Under the pieces are notes generated by a model. It worked only from the letters and a program-made list of their open reading frames with translations. It was not told the origin of the DNA and made no database searches. A stretch of 64,000 nucleotides of DNA from Methylobacter sp015476545 (GTDB lineage Bacteria; Pseudomonadota; Gammaproteobacteria; Methylococcales; Methylomonadaceae): positions 2,914,001 through 2,978,000 of the forward strand of contig NZ_CP197401.1 of NCBI RefSeq assembly GCF_052162025.1. The letters run 5' to 3'. A program made the position numbers and the translations under genes. Shown here one piece after another: positions 59,402 through 64,000 of this stretch; the stretch's first letter is position 1; each line of letters starts with the position of its first letter.

Positions 59402-60229
59402 TCAAACCAGCCTGATTCCGTCTTTTTCAATGAGGATAAGCTGTTTCTTGTACAAGGCACCGATGGCTTGCTTGAACACTTTCTTGCTGACCCCGAACGC
59501 CGCGTAAATCGCTTCCGGCGGGCTTTTATCGCTCAATGCCAAATAGCCGCCGCTTTGCTTCAGCCTGGCCAGGATTTTATCGGTCAGCGGTTCGACTTTG
59601 CCGTAACCGGGCTCATGCAGCATCAAATCGATTCTTTTGTCATCCCTGATCTGCCTGATGTAACCCTCTGCCTTCTGCCCTTTTCTGAGAGGTTGGAACA
59701 CTTCGTTTTTATACAGCAGGCCCCAATGGCTATTGTTGACCACAGCCTTATAGCCCAGATCGGTTTTATCGGCGATGATCAGCGATACTTTCTGGCCTGG
59801 CTTGAAATCGACCGATTCTTCCTCTAACCATTCGTCCAGTTTGGTCGTCGCGGCAATACGCCCCTTGTCATCCAGGAATAATTTGACCAGATAGGACTTG
59901 CCGACTTCCATTTCATGGTGCTGTTCACTGAATGGAACCAGCAGATTCTTGGGCAGTCCCCAGTCTAGAAAAGCGCCGATATAATTGATAGAGACCACTT
60001 TCAGCCAAGCCACTTCATCTACCTGAGCCAGCGGCTTTTGCGTCGTCGCGGCCAGATGGCCTTCCGAATCGACATAGACGAACACATCCAAAGTATCGCC
60101 AACCTGGCAATTGGTGGGCAGTTTTTTATCGGCCAGCAGGATTTTCCTGGCGGTTCCGCTATCGAGATATATCTCGTAGCCCAGCTGTCTGGCGACTTTC
60201 AACTTGTTGATTTTGCCAATGTTGATCAT
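59402..60229 (-). CDS. cvfB: CvfB-like S1-domain RNA-binding protein
   Basis: This 275-aa cytoplasmic protein has tandem S1-like domains (about 1-65, 70-140 and 145-210; VGDTLDVFVYVDSEGHLAAT, GAFLDWGLPKNLLVPF) and a C-terminal winged helix (KSPPEAIYAAFGVSKKVFKQ). This is the architecture of CvfB/YitL proteins, which bind RNA and affect virulence or stress gene expression in other bacteria. It lies 116 bases downstream of rapA on the same strand, but a repeat hairpin lies between them, so co-transcription is uncertain. Confidence 0.9.
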   Translation of the reverse strand: MINIGKINKLKVARQLGYEIYLDSGTARKILLADKKLPTNCQVGDTLDVFVYVDSEGHLAATTQKPLAQVDEVAWLKVVSINYIGAFLDWGLPKNLLVPFSEQHHEMEVGKSYLVKLFLDDKGRIAATTKLDEWLEEESVDFKPGQKVSLIIADKTDLGYKAVVNNSHWGLLYKNEVFQPLRKGQKAEGYIRQIRDDKRIDLMLHEPGYGKVEPLTDKILARLKQSGGYLALSDKSPPEAIYAAFGVSKKVFKQAIGALYKKQLILIEKDGIRLV

Positions 60230-60317
60230 GAATAAATACTCGATAAGTTTTTGAAAAGTGGCTTGTTTCTACGAAGCATGAAGCTGTCTGATTTCTGCTT
60301 CACATGAAATGCTTTTA

Positions 60318-60340
60318 GGGGCGACTGAAGTCGCCCCCAC
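60318..60340. repeat. Palindromic repeat, GTGGGGGCGACT family, copy 3
   Basis: GGGGCGACT and AGTCGCCCC form a 9-bp hairpin with a 2-base loop; the right end extends to the CAC typical of the family. It follows rapA by 6 bases and may serve as its terminator. Confidence 0.7.
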
Positions 60341-60345
60341 ATTCC

Positions 60346-63117
60346 TTAGCTGGTGATGACAAACCGCACGGCATCCAGCCTCAATTGCGCCACCTGAATG
60401 TTTTCATGCAACAGCATCGCCCTATCCTTCAGCAGCTCGATTTCTTCCTCTCTAATAGTCGGATTGACTTTCTTCAGTCTGGCCAAGCGTTTTATCTCGC
60501 TGGTCAATGAATCCAGCATGGCCTTGGTCGCATCGGCGATCAGTACCTGCATATCGGCGTTGGCTTTTTGCTCGGCTTTGTCCAGCATCTTGACAAGATG
60601 CTGGCGCTGACCGTTCATGAACGCCACTATCTTCTGCTTATCGAAAGTCGTTCCTGTTTCAATCAGGCTGCGGTGCGCTATGGTTTCGCTCAAGTCTTTG
60701 ATATTCTGGTCAATGAGGACCCGAATCGGGGTATGCGGTAGAAAACGTCCGACCTGCAGTTCGGCAGGTGCGCTGCATTCGACAATGAACAGGCACTCCA
60801 GCAGAAACTGCCCGGCTTTCAGATCGCTGTGTTTAACCACGCTGACCGCGGCGTTGCCGGTTTCACTGGACAGCACCATATCCATGGCGCCTGTTACCAT
60901 CGGATGCTCCCACGTCATGAACAGCATATCTTCGCGCGCCAGCGCGCAGGCCCGGTCAATGGTCACGGTGACGCCGTCTTCAAGCAGCCCCGGAAAATGG
61001 GCGAGCCGCAAATGCTCGCTGGGTCTGAGGATAAAGCAGTCGGGCGAGTGAAATTCGGTATCGACGCCATAGCACTCAAACACATCTTCCATATAGGGCC
61101 AAAGCACGCCTTCGTTCTCGTAGGCCTTGAGCTGGTCGATAATAACCTGGGCCGGCTCTTTCCGGCAGGAATTCAATTCCAGCAACTGGTCGCGGCCGTT
61201 GTGCAATTCGATCTCGATTTCCGCCGTCAGAGCTTTCGTTTTATTGATGAAAGCGTCTATCTCGGCCTGACTCTCGGTCTGCAGAAAAGCGGTCAATTCA
61301 TCATGCAGCCGGTCGGCGACTGGCTGGGCCGCCGAGCAGTTGCTGCGGAAGGCGTTCAGGCCTTCGTCATACCAGCGATACAGGCGGTGCTGTTCGGTAT
61401 TCTCCAGATAAGGCACATGAATCTGGATCACATGCTTCTGGCCGATACGGTCAAGCCGCCCGATGCGTTGCTGCAGCAAGTCGGGATTGGTCGGTAAATC
61501 GAACAGAATCAGGTGATGGACAAACTGAAAGTTACGGCCTTCGCTGCCGATTTCGGAGCAGATCAGCAGTCTCGCAGCGCTTTCCTGATCAGCAAAATAG
61601 GCGGCGGCGCGGTCACGCTCGATGATCGACATGCCTTCATGGAATACCGCCGAGGCAATGCCGGCGCGGTTTCTCAGGGTTTGTTCAAGGTCGATCGCCG
61701 TTTGCGCGTGCTTGCAGATCAGCAGGGCTTTTTGGCCGGCCAGCTGCTTGATTTTATCGACCAGCCAGACATAGCGGGGATCTTGTTGCAGATCATCGGC
61801 ATTGGCCTGTCCGGTTAACGCATAACCGTAACGTTCCCGTTCAGGAAAGCCTTGCACCGTTTGCCGGGAGTTTCTGAACAGAATGCGGCCCGTGCCGTGG
61901 TGATCCAGTAGTATCTTGATCAATTCACTGCGCGCAGCCGGTGCTTTGGCGGCATCGCTCAGATTTTGCAGCAGGATTTCAACATTGTCGTTTTTAAGCA
62001 ATGTCCTTAACGAGTCTGTGGCGGCTCCATCGAGCGGTTTACCGGCCAGCAGCACCTTGGCCGCGTTGGCGACCGGCTCAAAAAGCCGTTCTTCTTCCAG
62101 GAACGCTGCAAAGCTGTAGAAGCGATCCGGATCAAGCAATCTTAACCGAGCAAAATGGCTCTCTTTGCCCAACTGCTCCGGCGTGGCGGTCAGCAATATC
62201 AGGCCGGGCGCCAACTGAGCCAGACGCTCGACAAACAGATATTCGAGGCTCGGCGCTTCCTCGCTCCATTCGAGATGATGCGCCTCATCGACAATGACCA
62301 TATCCCAAGCCACCTGTAGCGCCTGCTGCTGCCGGCGCGGATAAGCGGCGAAGAAGTTCTGGCTGCACAGCACCAGCTGTTCGGTTGAAAAAGGGTTATC
62401 CCCGTGCGTTTCGAGGCAGCGCTCTTCATCAAAAATGCTGAACCGCAGGTTGAAGCGTCTGAGCATTTCGACCAGCCATTGATGCAACAGACTTTCCGGC
62501 ACCATAATCAGAATCCGGTTGCTCAGCCCGTTGATCAGCCGATGATGGAGGATCAGGCCAGCCTCGATCGTTTTGCCTAGGCCCACTTCATCGGCCAGCA
62601 TGATTCTGGGCGCAGAGCGATTAGCCGCCTCCTGGGCGATAAACAACTGGTGAGGAATCAGTGAAGTCCTTCCGCCGAGCAGGCCCTTGACGGGCGATTG
62701 CTGGTGTTGCTGGAGCCGGCGCCAGGTTTCGTAACGCAGCTGAAACCAGGCGCTGGGGTCGATTTGCCCTGTGAACAACCGATCCTGAGGCTTGTTAAAC
62801 TGGATGTGGTGATTCAATTCGACTTCTTCCAGACGAACTTCCTGGCCACTCTCATTTTTAGCGATATAGGTGATCAAACCATTTTGCTCGTCCAGTCTGA
62901 TTACTTTCAGCTTGACCTCATCCATCGATTCAATCGGATCGCCCGGTGAGAACCGGACACGGGTTAAGGGCGCATTATCGCGCGCATAAACGCGTCTTTC
63001 GTCACTGGCCAGGAAAAGCACAGTGACTCGATTGCCTGTTACCTCGAGAATAAGACCTAAACCGAGCTCTGATTCGGTATTACTGATCCAACGCTGACCG
63101 GGGATGAAATTTTCCAT
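60346..63117 (-). CDS. rapA: RapA, RNA-polymerase-associated ATPase
   Basis: This 923-aa Swi2/Snf2 protein has an N-terminal Tudor/KOW-like domain (FIPGQRWISNTESELGLG), Walker A DEVGLGKT (175-182), DEAHH and a helicase C domain with ICSEIGSEGRNFQF and QRIGRLDRIGQ. A RapA-specific C-terminus follows. E. coli RapA is similar in length (968 aa). It recycles stalled RNA polymerase. The ATG at 63117 fits the conserved N-terminus. It is transcribed ahead of the cvfB-like gene. Confidence 0.95.
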   Translation of the reverse strand: MENFIPGQRWISNTESELGLGLILEVTGNRVTVLFLASDERRVYARDNAPLTRVRFSPGDPIESMDEVKLKVIRLDEQNGLITYIAKNESGQEVRLEEVELNHHIQFNKPQDRLFTGQIDPSAWFQLRYETWRRLQQHQQSPVKGLLGGRTSLIPHQLFIAQEAANRSAPRIMLADEVGLGKTIEAGLILHHRLINGLSNRILIMVPESLLHQWLVEMLRRFNLRFSIFDEERCLETHGDNPFSTEQLVLCSQNFFAAYPRRQQQALQVAWDMVIVDEAHHLEWSEEAPSLEYLFVERLAQLAPGLILLTATPEQLGKESHFARLRLLDPDRFYSFAAFLEEERLFEPVANAAKVLLAGKPLDGAATDSLRTLLKNDNVEILLQNLSDAAKAPAARSELIKILLDHHGTGRILFRNSRQTVQGFPERERYGYALTGQANADDLQQDPRYVWLVDKIKQLAGQKALLICKHAQTAIDLEQTLRNRAGIASAVFHEGMSIIERDRAAAYFADQESAARLLICSEIGSEGRNFQFVHHLILFDLPTNPDLLQQRIGRLDRIGQKHVIQIHVPYLENTEQHRLYRWYDEGLNAFRSNCSAAQPVADRLHDELTAFLQTESQAEIDAFINKTKALTAEIEIELHNGRDQLLELNSCRKEPAQVIIDQLKAYENEGVLWPYMEDVFECYGVDTEFHSPDCFILRPSEHLRLAHFPGLLEDGVTVTIDRACALAREDMLFMTWEHPMVTGAMDMVLSSETGNAAVSVVKHSDLKAGQFLLECLFIVECSAPAELQVGRFLPHTPIRVLIDQNIKDLSETIAHRSLIETGTTFDKQKIVAFMNGQRQHLVKMLDKAEQKANADMQVLIADATKAMLDSLTSEIKRLARLKKVNPTIREEEIELLKDRAMLLHENIQVAQLRLDAVRFVITS

Positions 63118-63453
63118 TTATAAATATGCCACTAAAAATAATAATTAAATCAAAAAACGCCATCATTATAAGCGTTACATAAATTGCTGCGGCAATTAAT
63201 TATTTTTTAGTTTTTTGAATAAAGAACAAGAAGAACTATACTTCCATGGTTCAGCTGTAGTTTGATGCGATAGGAGCAGCTATTGATAAAGGATGCGAAA
63301 ATAAAATGCCGGTTGTTATAGCGGTCCTGTGTCACTATTTGATTTCGACCCACTTCAACAGGAAATCATAGCTTGGCAGCGTTTGTTAAGCATCCATTAA
63401 GGTTTAGCCGCCTACTATTTCTTAAAACCTATAACTGCCGTCAATCGTATTGG

Positions 63454-63482
63454 TTGACACACCTGCTCTGAACTAAATTATT
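63454..63482 (+). promoter_or_regulatory. Candidate sigma-70 promoter
   Basis: TTGACA at 63454-63459 is followed after 17 bases by ATTATT, and AAGGA precedes the ATG at 63499. It lies in the divergent gap 63118-63498 between rapA and the small secreted protein; nothing else was seen in that gap. Confidence 0.45.
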
Positions 63483-63498
63483 TACTGAGAAGGATTCT

Positions 63499-63849
63499 AT
63501 GAAAAAGTTGCTTTTTATAATTCAATTGGCTGCGCTTGTCGCCGCATATTCCTCGCCTTCTTATGCATCCGGGGGACACGGCAAAGGACATGGCCGAGGC
63601 CATCATAAACACCGTGAGGTAATCGTGGAGAGACACTATTACCATGCGCCTGAAGCCAGATATTATCCAGCACCGCCTCCGCCGCCCGCGCCTCGGTATC
63701 CAAGTCCTGATCGACGATCCACATCAGGACTGGTAGGAGGCGCTGTAGGCAGTGCTTTAGGCTATGAGATCGGCAAGGGCGACCCCGTTGCTTCCGGACT
63801 GGGCGCAGCCGCAGGCGCCTATATCGGCAACGGCATGAGCGGCCGCTAA
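63499..63849 (+). CDS. Small exported His-rich glycine-zipper protein
   Basis: This 116-aa protein has a signal peptide (to about residue 23) and a Gly/His-rich stretch (SGGHGKGHGRGHHKHRE, about 24-41). A Tyr/Pro-rich linker and a glycine-zipper segment (GLVGGAVGSALGYEIGKG, about 77-115) follow. Glycine-zipper proteins insert in or attach to the outer membrane; the His cluster could bind metal. It is a single gene with its own promoter and terminator. Confidence 0.85.
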   Translation: MKKLLFIIQLAALVAAYSSPSYASGGHGKGHGRGHHKHREVIVERHYYHAPEARYYPAPPPPPAPRYPSPDRRSTSGLVGGAVGSALGYEIGKGDPVASGLGAAAGAYIGNGMSGR

Positions 63850-63874
63850 CCATCCATTCTTCACAGCGAACATG

Positions 63875-63908
63875 AAACCTGCCTGGGGTTGCCCTGGCAG
63901 GTTTTTTT
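63875..63908 (+). terminator. Terminator of the glycine-zipper protein gene
   Basis: AAACCTGCC pairs with GGCAGGTTT around 12 bases and is followed by a run of seven T. The last 90 bases of the window hold nothing I recognise. Confidence 0.85.
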
Positions 63909-64000
63909 CGCCTTTAAATTTGGCCGAGTAAAAACGCTTCCGGCTGCCCTACCCATCCGGCAAAAATACATTACACTTATAAGCTGAATTCCAATATCAG

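Overview
The window reads as chromosome of a Gammaproteobacterium. Evidence is the RapA, Lhr, Zur-ZnuD-type and FixL/FixJ-type proteins, Shine-Dalgarno sites ahead of most genes, and moderate GC with AT-rich intergenic stretches. The number of copper oxidases, the ergothioneine genes and the PAS/GGDEF/EAL proteins would fit a type I methanotroph (Methylococcales), but no methane-oxidation gene lies here, so this placement is an inference. I saw no tRNA, rRNA, CRISPR array, transposase or phage gene.

Layout. (1) 1-20,000: a copper-oxidase region. It holds a giant multicopper oxidase (left end cut off), a three-domain multicopper oxidase, a cytochrome c/periplasmic-binding-protein fusion, an orphan LuxR-type response regulator, a Sco copper chaperone with a Tat-exported multicopper oxidase, and three paralogous exported proteins, two with Ig-like repeats. 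Three copies of a roughly 40-bp element lie upstream of the second oxidase and of two of the exported-protein units, which suggests a regulon. A degenerate copy of the giant gene's 3' end follows the second oxidase. (2) 20,350-22,984: an unrecognised pair, a membrane protein and a coiled-coil protein, translationally coupled. (3) 23,367-33,450: an ABC exporter, egtB-egtD with a lipoprotein hydrolase, and an Lhr helicase. (4) 33,543-35,288: a fourth, membrane-anchored two-domain multicopper oxidase. (5) 35,907-40,111: a proteolysis island of ftsH-htpX, an orphan M41-like peptidase without ATPase, and a DUF2934 protein. (6) 40,284-49,109: signalling genes, namely a degenerate GGDEF/EAL protein, a CheB-CheR-PAS fusion and a FixL/FixJ-like pair. 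(7) 49,225-52,883: a zinc-limitation operon of zur, a TonB receptor and a CobW-family GTPase with Zur-box-like sites. (8) 53,106-59,071: a small Cys/His protein, then a kinase, receiver and GGDEF/EAL cascade. (9) 59,402-63,849: cvfB-like, rapA and a His-rich glycine-zipper protein.

The best candidate for an undescribed system is region 1, where exported copper oxidases, a copper-delivery protein, a periplasmic haem/ligand-binding protein, a response regulator and a surface-protein family appear to share regulatory DNA. Manganese or iron oxidation, or extracellular copper chemistry, would fit, but the substrate cannot be read from the sequence. The coiled-coil/membrane pair and the orphan M41-like peptidase are the next most interesting.
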